64,000 nt of DNA from Flavobacterium sp. (GCF_017744675.1 NZ_JAGIAV010000004.1:1-64000), one strand, 5' to 3'; shown: positions 34,021 through 42,532, counted from the first letter of the stretch. The notes: generated by a model from the letters alone, not told the origin. Translations and numbers: made by a program.

Positions 34021-35454
34021 TTAAATTCTGAGAATCAGATTTTCGTTGTTATCGTTTTCACGATTTATGACCTTTTTAGGAGCTTCCATCCAGCCTGTTT
34101 TATTGATTACAAACTTGAAAAGGTAAGTTTTGTCTTTTTCAAATTTCGATTTAGGAACAGATAGCTCAAATGTATTTTTGTTTTTCTGAATCATTTGATA
34201 GTTTTGGTCATTTGGATTCCATTCATCAAACGAGCCAGCTATTGAGACGCTTTTGACTAAACTAGGATTTAAATTTTTATCGTGTTCGTAAGTAAAGACA
34301 ACATTATTTCCGACAATTTTATAGCCATAAATACCAGTTTGCTTTTTGTTTTCGCTCAATAAGTCGTTAGAAAGCCTTACAATCGCTTCGCCTAATGCGT
34401 TGCCTGTATTTTCGTCACTGATATTAACAATAATTGAAATTCCTAATTGGCGTTCAGGATAAATTATAAGCATGTTTTGGGTTCCAAATGCGCCACCATG
34501 CTTCCAGCAGTTCTTTCCGTTTTCATCAACTTGGATATAGTCCCAAAAATATCCGTTCCATGTTGTTGGACTATCTAAGAGATTTCGCTGCGATTCTTGA
34601 ACAATTTTACTTTTTGTATTTAGTTCATAAGCAATAAATTTGGTCAAGTCACCTAAAGTAGATTTTAGCATTCCTGCGGCTCCCCAAAGATTGTCTGAAA
34701 TGGTTGGCATTAAAACTCCTTTTAAGTTGTAACCATGTGCAATAGCAATATTTGGACTCAAATTGATTCCGCTGGACTTCATATCGAGTTTAGAAAAAAT
34801 GTTTTCTTTCAAAAGCGATTCATAGCTTTTTTGATAAACATTTTCCAAGATATGAGCCGTAAGATTAAGGCTTCCGTTGCTGTATTTGAATTTAGTTCCA
34901 GGCAAAGTATCTAATTTCATACTTTTTAGATCTTCAAAAAACTTTTCTCTGCTGTACGTTTCGTCTACTTTTTTGAATGCTAAATAACTGCTGTCGTTTC
35001 GATTTTTTCGTAATTCGTCAGTATCTGGCAAATCTTTACTAAAACCTGTCCTAAAAGAGACCAAATCTTTAATTGTAATTGGTGTTCCGTTGTATTCTAA
35101 GTTCGGATAAGAACCAGTAAGGTATTTTCTAATATCATCGTCAGGATTTAATTTTCCTTCTAAAACTGCTTGAGCCGTTAGTAAACCAGTAAATAATTTG
35201 GTTATAGAGGCAACCTCAAAAATAGTATTGTTGTTGGCAATATTTTCTTTTCCTTTATCAATTTCACCATAATGTCTCGTGTAGGTTTTTCCGTTTTTGA
35301 TAACGCCTATAGAAATTGAATTGGCTTTTGATTTCTGGGAAAGAATAGAAGCAGTTTTATCCATGGCAATGAAAATACTTTTTTCTACAGTGTTTTTTTG
35401 AGCTGAAATTGAGAAACTGATGCACAAAACAAAAAGTGAAATATTTTTCTTCAT
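34021..35454 (-). CDS. secreted class C beta-lactamase-like serine hydrolase with C-terminal E-set domain
   Basis: This 477-residue protein has a signal peptide (ISLFVLCISFSISAQ), then a beta-lactamase/penicillin-binding-protein fold. The SxxK motif is S83-I-T-K86, the YSN motif is at 191-193, and HGGAFG is the third (HxG-type) motif, as in many class C-like esterases and peptidases. From about residue 385 a separate beta-domain follows (VSIAGSFDEWNPND ... DKTYLFKFVI), similar to AMPK/CBM48 glycogen-recognition domains. The substrate is not known, and antibiotic resistance should not be assumed. It is monocistronic. Confidence 0.82.
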   Translation of the reverse strand: MKKNISLFVLCISFSISAQKNTVEKSIFIAMDKTASILSQKSKANSISIGVIKNGKTYTRHYGEIDKGKENIANNNTIFEVASITKLFTGLLTAQAVLEGKLNPDDDIRKYLTGSYPNLEYNGTPITIKDLVSFRTGFSKDLPDTDELRKNRNDSSYLAFKKVDETYSREKFFEDLKSMKLDTLPGTKFKYSNGSLNLTAHILENVYQKSYESLLKENIFSKLDMKSSGINLSPNIAIAHGYNLKGVLMPTISDNLWGAAGMLKSTLGDLTKFIAYELNTKSKIVQESQRNLLDSPTTWNGYFWDYIQVDENGKNCWKHGGAFGTQNMLIIYPERQLGISIIVNISDENTGNALGEAIVRLSNDLLSENKKQTGIYGYKIVGNNVVFTYEHDKNLNPSLVKSVSIAGSFDEWNPNDQNYQMIQKNKNTFELSVPKSKFEKDKTYLFKFVINKTGWMEAPKKVINRENDNNENLILRI

Positions 35455-35485
35455 GATTGTAGATTTTAAGTGATGAGTAAAATAG

Positions 35486-35518
35486 AAAAACCAGTGTTTT
35501 TAGCACTGGTTTTTAATA
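35486..35518. terminator. terminator after the first M56 gene
   Basis: AAAAACCAGTG (35486-35496) pairs with CACTGGTTTTT (35504-35514). On the minus strand it ends the M56 transcript. Confidence 0.75.
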
Positions 35519-35534
35519 TTTCAAAATATTATTA

Positions 35535-37397
35535 TTAAGCTTTCTTATTTTGCTTTTCCATTTCTTTCATATCTTTTTCATGCTGCTTCATGTCTTTCTC
35601 ATGCTGTTTCATATCCTTTGCATGTTGTTTCATGTCTTTTGCATGCTGTTTCATATCAAGCTCATATTGCTTCATATCTTGCTCGTATTGCTTCATGCTG
35701 TTTTCGTAATCTTTAGAATCAGTATCAAAATCAAACTTAAAATCATAACTGAACTTTTCCATGTTAGCACTGAATTTCTCCATCGCAATTTGATACTTTT
35801 CCATTTCTTTTTCATATACATCAGCTCTTTGCGACATGATAGCTTCAACCTGTTTTTCGTAAGCTTTCATTTGCGGTTCAAATGCTTCCATATGTTTCCC
35901 GAAAGCTTCCATGTCTTTTTCAAATTTAGCCATTGCTACTTTGTCTGATGGATTTTTTGGAGCAACAGGAGGTTTTGGCATTTTTGACATATCAATTGCT
36001 GGAACAGGAGGCATTGGTCCGGCAGGGAATACTGGTGGAGCTGGAGGTGCAGGAGGCGCAACATCAGTATCTCCAGGATTACGCACGATAACTCTTTCGT
36101 TTCTAATGATCATTGGCATTTTTACATTTCTATCGGTACTAATTACAATCGCTTTTGTACCGTTTTCATCAGTTCCAATTGCCAATTCGCAATCTTTTAT
36201 AGCTTGGTCTCCATCAATTTTGATCGTTTGTTTTTTACCAGAATCCGATTTTACTTTAATTTGAATCGCAGTCAATTCTTCTTTGGTATTTCTTTTTACA
36301 TCCGAAATTTCGACGTCAAGATTGTGCTTTGTTTTTAATTTTCCTGGCAATTCATTTAATTCCTTGTCAGTAGTGTTTTTTGTTATTTTGATGGTTTCCT
36401 CGGTATCTTTAATAGTATCTCTTTGAATAGAAGCAACTTCAGCTTGTTTCTTTTCTTGAGCAATGGTTTTTATTTGAAATAAAAGGACAAAAGCGCCTAG
36501 AGCAGGAATCACTGCCAAATATTTCCAGTAGTTTCTTTTCTTTGATTGATTTTTGTTTAACATGACAATTCGTTTTTTGATTAATGATTGATAAAAATGA
36601 TTGGTGATTGCAACACAAGTTTCATGTGTTGTTATTTTTAAAAGCGTGTATTGATACGCTTTTTTGTCGGCAATTTTTTTAGAAGCCTCCCTGTCTGCAA
36701 TAAATTCAAGGTTTTGTAAAATAGCTTTTTTATAAAGCCATACAATTGGATTAAACCAAAATAGGATACAGAAAATTCTAGAAATCAAAACATCTACAGT
36801 ATGTTTTTGGTCACTATGCACTTTTTCGTGTTCCAAAATGTTTTCTAATTCCGCTGCTGTATAAAGTGATGAGTTGTATACAATGTAATCGAAATAAGAA
36901 AAAGGAGCGATATTTTCATTAACATCAATAAATTTAAAATCTTCTTGCTGTTCAATTTTCTTTCCTTTCAAAACAGCATTTAGACTGTAAAAATCAAGCG
37001 CGAATTTGATCATAAAAGCTAAGAAACCAATTCCGTAAACTGCAACCAAAACTAAATTCCAATTGATTTCAAAATTTTCTTCTTCAACAACAGATACAGT
37101 TGTAGGTGTATAGTGAGTTTTGTAAGCTGCAACATCATAATTTGAAGTTGGAATACTCTCTAAATTAGCTGTCGTAGTTGTAATTATCGGATCTGAAGCA
37201 GGAGCAGGTGGTGCTTCTACCCAAATCACTTTTGTGTACACTACAAAAGGCAGCACTACAGAAGTGATTAATCCCGCAATTAAAAACCAGCGGCTGCTGT
37301 TGAAAAAAGTCTCTTTGCGAAGTAAAAAAATGTAAGCAAAATAAAACATTGCCAACAATCCGCTTGATTTTAGGATAAAAATGAAAAGTGCTTCCAT
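35535..37397 (-). CDS. M56 (BlaR1-like) sensor metallopeptidase with coiled heptad tail
   Basis: This 620-residue protein has four membrane helices in the N-terminal part and a zinc site HEKVH (His190, Glu191, His194), as in BlaR1/MecR1, which cleave BlaI-type repressors after sensing. The sensor part (about residues 330-420) has a beta-rich fold shared with its paralogue. The last 130 residues are unusual: 7-residue repeats such as AKDMKQH and EKDMKQH occur about six times near the end, predicting a coiled coil. It follows its BlaI repressor gene by 11 bp. Confidence 0.85.
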   Translation of the reverse strand: MEALFIFILKSSGLLAMFYFAYIFLLRKETFFNSSRWFLIAGLITSVVLPFVVYTKVIWVEAPPAPASDPIITTTTANLESIPTSNYDVAAYKTHYTPTTVSVVEEENFEINWNLVLVAVYGIGFLAFMIKFALDFYSLNAVLKGKKIEQQEDFKFIDVNENIAPFSYFDYIVYNSSLYTAAELENILEHEKVHSDQKHTVDVLISRIFCILFWFNPIVWLYKKAILQNLEFIADREASKKIADKKAYQYTLLKITTHETCVAITNHFYQSLIKKRIVMLNKNQSKKRNYWKYLAVIPALGAFVLLFQIKTIAQEKKQAEVASIQRDTIKDTEETIKITKNTTDKELNELPGKLKTKHNLDVEISDVKRNTKEELTAIQIKVKSDSGKKQTIKIDGDQAIKDCELAIGTDENGTKAIVISTDRNVKMPMIIRNERVIVRNPGDTDVAPPAPPAPPVFPAGPMPPVPAIDMSKMPKPPVAPKNPSDKVAMAKFEKDMEAFGKHMEAFEPQMKAYEKQVEAIMSQRADVYEKEMEKYQIAMEKFSANMEKFSYDFKFDFDTDSKDYENSMKQYEQDMKQYELDMKQHAKDMKQHAKDMKQHEKDMKQHEKDMKEMEKQNKKA

Positions 37398-37408
37398 AAC
37401 TATTTTGA

Positions 37409-37777
37409 TTATTTACCTGCTTTTGGATTTTCGATCATGTCTAAGATTTCACGCAATTCATCTGCTGAGATTTTTTCTTCTTTAGCAAAAAAAGAAACCA
37501 TGCTTTTGTACGAACTATTGAAATAATTGTCGATCGCAGTGCTCATAAAACCTTTTCTGTAATCTTCGATGCTAACAGCTGGATAATACTGGTGTGTATT
37601 TCCGAAAGCATTGTGCGCGACATAACCTTTTTCTTCCAGATTACGAACAATGGTAGACAAAGTGTTATAATGTGGCTGATCTTCTAAAATCTCTGCTTGA
37701 ATTTCTTTTACAAAAGCTTTTTTTAGCTTCCATAAAATATGCATGATTTCTTCTTCTTTATTGGTTAGCTTTTGCAT
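37409..37777 (-). CDS. BlaI/MecI/CopY family repressor
   Basis: This 122-residue protein is a winged helix-turn-helix repressor: EEEIMHILWKLKKAFVKEIQ, then the recognition segment HYNTLSTIVRNLEEKGYVAH, followed by a C-terminal dimerisation helix (KEEKISADELREILDMI). Its partner M56 protease would inactivate it. It is one of two near-identical copies; the other is at 39403. It lies 20 bp after the upstream M56 gene without a separate promoter, so both pairs probably share one transcript. Confidence 0.9.
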   Translation of the reverse strand: MQKLTNKEEEIMHILWKLKKAFVKEIQAEILEDQPHYNTLSTIVRNLEEKGYVAHNAFGNTHQYYPAVSIEDYRKGFMSTAIDNYFNSSYKSMVSFFAKEEKISADELREILDMIENPKAGK

Positions 37778-37797
37778 TTTTATTTATATAAAATGGT

Positions 37798-39396
37798 TTA
37801 GTTTTTAGTTTCAATTTCAATTACTCCATTTGCGGCTTTGCTTCCGTATTTTCCAGTTGCATTAGTTCCTGTAAAAATACTAACAGATTCGATATTATCA
37901 TTTGGAATACTTTTTACATCAAAACCTGCGGGCATTTCTTCTCCGTTTACAATTACAAGTGAAGAGCTAATTTTTATATTCGTTTTTGCGCCATTTGAAA
38001 CAGCGACTCTTGAACCTCCATCAGTCGTAATAACTTTAGTGTTATTATCAGTGTTTACAATTACAGTAGTGCTAGTATTTGCGCTAGTATCACTGTTAGT
38101 TTTTGTACTAGTAATAGAATTAGTGTTAACATGGGTTTCTGTATTAGTAGTTGCGTTTTTAATTTTTGTAGTGTTGTCATTTAAGGTTAGTTTTTTGCGA
38201 ACCACTATTTTTTCATCAGTAGTCTGAATGCCTGCTTTCTTCTTTCCATCTTTATCTGTAATGACAATTATTCCAAAATCTTTAATGGTTTTGTCTCCAA
38301 TTTGTATAGATTGAGATTTATCTTTTCCATTAATTACATCAACTTTAATAGAAGTTAATTCGTTTTCTGAGTTTCTTTTGATGTCAGAAACTTTAATATC
38401 AATATGATGAATTGATTTTAAGTTCTCTTTAAGCTCTTTTAAATCTGCATCTGTAGAGTTTTTGGTGATTTTGTATACATCAACAGACTCCATTTCTTTT
38501 GAAACTGCTTTTGCATTCTTGTTCTGTCTCTCTTTTGCAATTACTTCAATTTGAAATAATAATACAAAAGCTGCTAAAGCTGGAATTACAGCATAATACT
38601 TCCAGGAATTCCTCTTTTTTGATTGATTTTTGTTTAACATGACGATTCGTTTTTTGATTAATGATTGATAAAAATGATTGGTGATTGCAACACAATTTTC
38701 GTGTGTTGTTATTTTTAAAAGCGTGTATTGATAGGCTTTTTTGTCTAAAAGTTTTTTAGCGGCCTCGCTGTCGGCAATAAACTCAAGATTCTGAGTAATT
38801 GCTTTTTTGTAAAGCCAAACGATTGGGTTGAACCAGAAAATAATGCTAAATATTCTCGAAATCAAAACATCTAAAGTATGGTTTTGATCACTGTGCACTT
38901 TTTCATGTTCCAAAATGTTTTCCAATTCTGAAGCGGTGTAAAGTGATGAGTTGTACACGATATATTCAAAATAGGAGAAAGGAGCAATGTTTTCGTTTAT
39001 GTCTATAAATTTAAAATCGGCTTGCTGTTTGATCTTTTTTCCTTTTATAATAGAATTTAAACTGTAAAAATCAATTGCTAGTTTTATAGCAAATATTATA
39101 AGTCCGATGCCATAAAGCCCAAGAATAAAATAATTCCAATTAAAATCTGCTGATTCTTGTTGTGCATCATTTATTAAGGAAGTTTGGATATTGGAATTAA
39201 AGTCGGTAGAAGCGTTAATCCATATTACTTTAGTATAAGTCAGTAATGGTAAAATTACCGATACAACCAAACCCGACAGCAAAAACCATCTGTTGCTGTT
39301 GAAAAATGTTTCCTTGCGCAGTAAAAAGAAATAAGCGCAGTAAAACATAAGCATTAAACTGCTTGATTTGGCGATATAAATGAAAACAGCTTCCAT
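37798..39396 (-). CDS. M56 (BlaR1-like) metallopeptidase with TonB-plug-like C-terminus
   Basis: This 532-residue membrane protein has the same layout as its neighbour: four membrane helices and zinc site HEKVH (His164, Glu165, His168). After a sensor-like region and a Thr/Asn-rich linker (TNSDTSANTSTTVIV) it ends in a segment resembling the plug of TonB-dependent receptors: VVIVNGEEMPAGFDVKSIP, NIESVSIFTGTNATGKYGSK and ANGVIEIETK. This fusion is known in Bacteroidota, but the signal it reads is not. It follows its BlaI gene by 6 bp. Confidence 0.85.
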   Translation of the reverse strand: MEAVFIYIAKSSSLMLMFYCAYFFLLRKETFFNSNRWFLLSGLVVSVILPLLTYTKVIWINASTDFNSNIQTSLINDAQQESADFNWNYFILGLYGIGLIIFAIKLAIDFYSLNSIIKGKKIKQQADFKFIDINENIAPFSYFEYIVYNSSLYTASELENILEHEKVHSDQNHTLDVLISRIFSIIFWFNPIVWLYKKAITQNLEFIADSEAAKKLLDKKAYQYTLLKITTHENCVAITNHFYQSLIKKRIVMLNKNQSKKRNSWKYYAVIPALAAFVLLFQIEVIAKERQNKNAKAVSKEMESVDVYKITKNSTDADLKELKENLKSIHHIDIKVSDIKRNSENELTSIKVDVINGKDKSQSIQIGDKTIKDFGIIVITDKDGKKKAGIQTTDEKIVVRKKLTLNDNTTKIKNATTNTETHVNTNSITSTKTNSDTSANTSTTVIVNTDNNTKVITTDGGSRVAVSNGAKTNIKISSSLVIVNGEEMPAGFDVKSIPNDNIESVSIFTGTNATGKYGSKAANGVIEIETKN

Positions 39397-39402
39397 AACC
39401 GA

Positions 39403-39771
39403 TTATTTTTTTTCGTTTTTATTTTCGATCATTGATAAAATCTCACGCAATTCGTCTGCTGAAATTTTTTCTTCTTTGGCAAAAAAGGAAACCATGCTTT
39501 TATAAGAACTATTAAAGTAATTATCAATTGCGGTTTTCATAAATCCTTTTCTGTAATCTTCAATCGGCACAATCGGAAAGTATTGATGTGTATTTCCGAA
39601 AGCATTGTGCCCAACGTATCCTTTTTCTTCCAGATTACGCACGATAGTCGATAATGTGTTGTAATGTGGCTGATCTTCTGTGATTTCGGCTTGAATTTCT
39701 TTTACAAAAGCTTTTTTAAGCTTCCATAAAATCATCATGATTTCTTCTTCTTTGTTTGTTAACTTCTGCAT
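39403..39771 (-). CDS. BlaI/MecI/CopY family repressor, first in the operon
   Basis: This 122-residue winged-helix repressor is nearly identical to the copy at 37409 (shared EEEIM.ILWKLKKAFVKEIQ and HYNTLSTIVRNLEEKGYVGH). It is the first gene of the five-part operator/BlaI/M56/BlaI/M56 unit, and lies just 10 bp from the probable transcription start. Its own operator should be the palindrome array at 39798-39853, so autorepression is likely. Confidence 0.9.
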   Translation of the reverse strand: MQKLTNKEEEIMMILWKLKKAFVKEIQAEITEDQPHYNTLSTIVRNLEEKGYVGHNAFGNTHQYFPIVPIEDYRKGFMKTAIDNYFNSSYKSMVSFFAKEEKISADELREILSMIENKNEKK

Positions 39772-39788
39772 CTTCTCTAATTTTAATT

Positions 39789-39853
39789 CAAACCTACAAC
39801 TATTTTTTTAGTTACACAACTATAAAAATAGTTATTTAACTAAAAATTAAGTT
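39789..39853 (-). promoter_or_regulatory. promoter with a triple operator for the BlaI/M56 cluster
   Basis: On the minus strand TAGGTTTG (plus 39789-39796) is a -7 box, with TTG at plus 39817-39819 after a 20-bp spacer. Three dyads with half sites AACTA and TAGTT (N6 between; third copy AAGTT) start at 39798, 39818 and 39838, exactly 20 bp apart. The first fills the spacer between the promoter boxes, the second covers the TTG, and the third lies upstream. This is a textbook repression layout. Confidence 0.78.
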
Positions 39854-39938
39854 TGAATTCGCTTTTAGGCGCAGAAATGCTATTCAAATTTAAATGTAAT
39901 AAATTGAATTATAAGGTTTTAAAAGTTAAAAGTTTTCT

Positions 39939-41156
39939 TTAGGAAATCTTCTCGTTTAGTAGAGCATTCCTAATCCAAATGCAGCATCCTGTTGCAACCA
40001 CGCCAATACAAGCCATAAAAAGCCAGTTGATTTGGTAACCAAATCTAGTAATGATTTCAAATCCCAATTTAGAACTGATAATATGGGCAAGACTAAAACT
40101 CATGGTATAAAGCGCCATGTATCGGCCTTCTTGCCCGCGAGGTGCTCGACTTAAGGCAAATGCATTAGAAAAGGGGAAAGTAAGGACTTCTCCAATAGAA
40201 ATGCAAATCATACTCACAACCAGGATTCCTGCCCAAAAATTAATAAGAAGCAAAAAGAAGCTGCTCGCCATAACAAAAGATCCAACGATAATGATTCGAA
40301 TCTTTGGAAAAGCTTTTCGTTCCAAAAATCCAACTGTTGGCATTTCTAGTGTAAAGATTAAAAGACCGTTTAAAGTCATTAAAAGACCTGTTTGGAATTC
40401 GCTTAAGCCAAATTTTTCATTATGATATAAAGGAAGAGTGGTAAATAGCTGGAAGAAAATCATTGCCGTGATAAAGCTTACGAACAAGAAAACCCAGAAA
40501 ATTCGATCATGAAATACCGATTTTACATCTGATGCGCTTTCTGTTTTATCGCCATGAGTTGCTTTTTTCTTTTCTTTTACCAATAAAGCAAAAATCGAAA
40601 TAGAAATAATACAAGAAGCTCCGTCAACCCAGAAAAGTCCAGAATATCCTATTCCCATAATAATTAAACCTCCAAGCGCTGGTCCTGTGGCAAAACCTAA
40701 ATTTACAGCCAGACGAACAAGTGTAAGGGCGCGAGTACGATTTTCTGGTTTGGCATAAGCGCCTAATGACACAAACATGGCTGGACGAAACATATCTGCA
40801 ATGGTCATAAGTAAAAACATGGCAATGCAAAGATGCCAGAAAGTGGTGATATATTGCACAAAAAATAGCGCAATTCCACTGGTAAACAAACTAAAAATCA
40901 TGATTTTATAAAATCCGATTTTATCTGATAATTTACCTCCAAGCCAAGAACCCAACATCGATCCAAAACCAAAAGCCACCATAATCCATCCAACTTGATT
41001 GTAAGTAAAATGTAAGTCTTCTTTTAAATATTTGGATAAAAAAGGAAGAACCATTGTCCCAGCGCGGTTAATAAAAGTAATGATGGCAAGAATCCAAACT
41101 TCTCTGGTAAAACCTCGAAAGTTGTTAATGTAGTGGGTTAGGGCGTTTTTAAGCAT
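39939..41156 (-). CDS. MFS efflux-type permease
   Basis: This 405-residue inner-membrane protein has 12 predicted helices and the MFS signature GSWLGGKLSDKIGFYK between helices 2 and 3. The closing ALLNEK tail is cytosolic. It resembles the DHA1-like bacterial drug-efflux families (MdtG/YceL type); the substrate is unknown. It is transcribed divergently from the DUF1684 gene, with an inverted repeat (41178-41197) and a TAACTTTG box between them. Confidence 0.8.
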   Translation of the reverse strand: MLKNALTHYINNFRGFTREVWILAIITFINRAGTMVLPFLSKYLKEDLHFTYNQVGWIMVAFGFGSMLGSWLGGKLSDKIGFYKIMIFSLFTSGIALFFVQYITTFWHLCIAMFLLMTIADMFRPAMFVSLGAYAKPENRTRALTLVRLAVNLGFATGPALGGLIIMGIGYSGLFWVDGASCIISISIFALLVKEKKKATHGDKTESASDVKSVFHDRIFWVFLFVSFITAMIFFQLFTTLPLYHNEKFGLSEFQTGLLMTLNGLLIFTLEMPTVGFLERKAFPKIRIIIVGSFVMASSFFLLLINFWAGILVVSMICISIGEVLTFPFSNAFALSRAPRGQEGRYMALYTMSFSLAHIISSKLGFEIITRFGYQINWLFMACIGVVATGCCIWIRNALLNEKIS

Positions 41157-41177
41157 TTTGAGTGATAAATTATCGTC

Positions 41178-41197
41178 ACAAAGTTAGCAAACTTTGT
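41178..41197. promoter_or_regulatory. divergent promoter with 8-bp dyad
   Basis: ACAAAGTT (41178-41185), AGCA, AACTTTGT (41190-41197) is a perfect inverted repeat. On the minus strand it contains TAACTTTG (plus 41179-41186), a -7 box for the MFS gene 22 bp upstream of its ATG. It may be an operator, or a chance dyad around the box. Confidence 0.45.
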
Positions 41198-41212
41198 CTC
41201 GTTAAGTGGTTG

Positions 41213-41240
41213 TTGTTTTGTTACTTTTGAACTATTTTTG
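41213..41240 (+). promoter_or_regulatory. promoter of DUF1684-tatD unit (TTG-N17-TATTTTTG)
   Basis: TTG at 41213-41215 and TATTTTTG at 41233-41240 have a 17-bp spacer (20 if the TTG at 41210 is used). It excludes the in-frame TTG codon at 41238 as the start. Confidence 0.72.
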
Positions 41241-41255
41241 CAGAAAATTTCTAAG

Positions 41256-41855
41256 ATGAAAACTATAAATGCCCTTGCTTTATTGTTGGTATTTAATTTT
41301 GGCTTTGCTCAAAAAAAGTTCAATAAAGCCGACGCTCAAAAATTCCAGAGGAAAATCAACGCGGAATTTGCTGATCCTAAGACGAGTCCGTTGTTGCCGG
41401 AAGATTTAAAGACATTCAAAAGCTTAGATTTTTTTCCTATTTCTGAAGCGTATTTTGTAAATGCTACTTTGGAGAAAGCCAAAGGAGGAAAAGTTTTTGA
41501 AATGAAAACTTCGGGAAGTTATAAATCAAAATATACTAAATATGGAACTTTAAGCTTTAAAATAAACGGTAAAGCTTTTAAGCTTGCAGTTTATCAAAGT
41601 TTAGAACTTTTGGTGCAAGAAAAATATAAAAATCATCTTTTCTTGCCTTTTTCAGATTTAACGAGCGGAAAACAAAGTTATATTGGCGGTCGTTATATTG
41701 ACTTAGAAGTTCCGAAAGGAAATACAATAGCAATCGATTTTAACCAAGCTTATAATCCTTATTGCGCTTATAACTATAAATATTCTTGCCCGCTTGTGCC
41801 ACAGGAAAACGATTTAAAAATCGAAATCAAAGCAGGAGTAAAAGCTTTTCATTAA
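41256..41855 (+). CDS. secreted DUF1684 family protein
   Basis: This 199-residue protein has a signal peptide (TINALALLLVFNFGFAQ) and a single DUF1684 domain. LSFKINGKAFKLAVYQ, NHLFLPFSDLTSGKQSYIGGRYIDLEVP and NQAYNPYCAYNYKYSCPL are typical, with conserved Cys in the closing part. Members are secreted with no established activity. The stop codon overlaps the following ATG by one base (TAATG), so the TatD gene is translationally coupled. Confidence 0.85.
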   Translation: MKTINALALLLVFNFGFAQKKFNKADAQKFQRKINAEFADPKTSPLLPEDLKTFKSLDFFPISEAYFVNATLEKAKGGKVFEMKTSGSYKSKYTKYGTLSFKINGKAFKLAVYQSLELLVQEKYKNHLFLPFSDLTSGKQSYIGGRYIDLEVPKGNTIAIDFNQAYNPYCAYNYKYSCPLVPQENDLKIEIKAGVKAFH

Positions 41856-42499
41856 TGGAATATTTCAATCTTCATACCCATCAATTTACTAATAACTCTT
41901 ATGTTTTAGAACTGGTTAATCAGTATCCAAAAGATTTTGATGCAGCGATTCCGTTTTATTCTATCGGAATTCATCCTTGGTATATTGATGAAAGTAGAAT
42001 TGATGAAGATTTGAAAATTATAGAAGAAAAACTGCAAACTCAAAATTGCTTGGCAATTGGCGAATGCGGTTTAGATAAAAGAATTGAAGTTCTGTTGGAT
42101 GTTCAGATTTCAGTTTTTGAAAAACAATTGCAATTAGCAGAAAAATTCAAGAAGCCTGTGGTTATCCATTGTGTGGCTGCCTTTCAGGAAGTAATGGCAA
42201 TTAAGAAAAAAATGAAAATTACTGTTCCTATGATTATTCATGGTTTTTCGAAAAATAATCAGTTGGCAGAACAATTGATTGCTGCTGGTTTTTATCTTTC
42301 ATTCGGAAAATATTTATTGAAAAATCCAGATTTAAAAACGGTTTTTCAGAATGTTCCAAATGATCGTTTTTTCTTAGAAACCGATACAATTGAAGAATCA
42401 ATTCAGCAAGTTTATCAGTTAGCAGCAGGATATAAAAAATTAGATATAAAAGAATTACAAAGTGTTATTTCAAGTAATTATAGAAGTGTATTTGGATAA
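41855..42499 (+). CDS. TatD family hydrolase
   Basis: This 214-residue protein is a short member of the TatD metal-dependent hydrolases (DNase-like). It has the N-terminal metal motif NLHTHQFT, GIHPWYI, IGECGLDKRI with Glu and Asp, VVIHCVAAFQ, PMIIHGFSKN and FLETDTI, which supply the metal ligands in order. It is shorter than the usual ~260 residues. The start at 41855 gives coupling to DUF1684; an earlier in-frame codon lies inside the neighbour. Substrate is unproven. Confidence 0.85.
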   Translation: MEYFNLHTHQFTNNSYVLELVNQYPKDFDAAIPFYSIGIHPWYIDESRIDEDLKIIEEKLQTQNCLAIGECGLDKRIEVLLDVQISVFEKQLQLAEKFKKPVVIHCVAAFQEVMAIKKKMKITVPMIIHGFSKNNQLAEQLIAAGFYLSFGKYLLKNPDLKTVFQNVPNDRFFLETDTIEESIQQVYQLAAGYKKLDIKELQSVISSNYRSVFG

Positions 42500-42532
42500 T
42501 GAAATGTGAAAAGTAAAATGTGAAATGTTGAA

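Noticed and set aside
34021-35454. Antibiotic-resistance beta-lactamase, linked to the nearby BlaI/M56 genes
   Set aside because: The protein has a C-terminal E-set domain and is a separate unit with its own terminator; the BlaI/M56 genes in this group are not usually beta-lactamase regulators.
35560-35700. Regular 21-bp repeats resembling a CRISPR-like array
   Set aside because: They are in frame within the M56 gene, have no unique spacers and encode heptads.
35550-35948. A 132-codon plus-strand frame rich in Leu, Phe and His
   Set aside because: It is the mirror image of the heptad-repeat tail of the M56 gene; the repetitive composition follows from the 21-bp repeats on the other strand, and no promoter is present.
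41786-41854. An upstream start for the TatD gene
   Set aside because: It overlaps the DUF1684 coding region with a non-matching N-terminus; the ATG in TAATG gives the NLHTH motif near the start.
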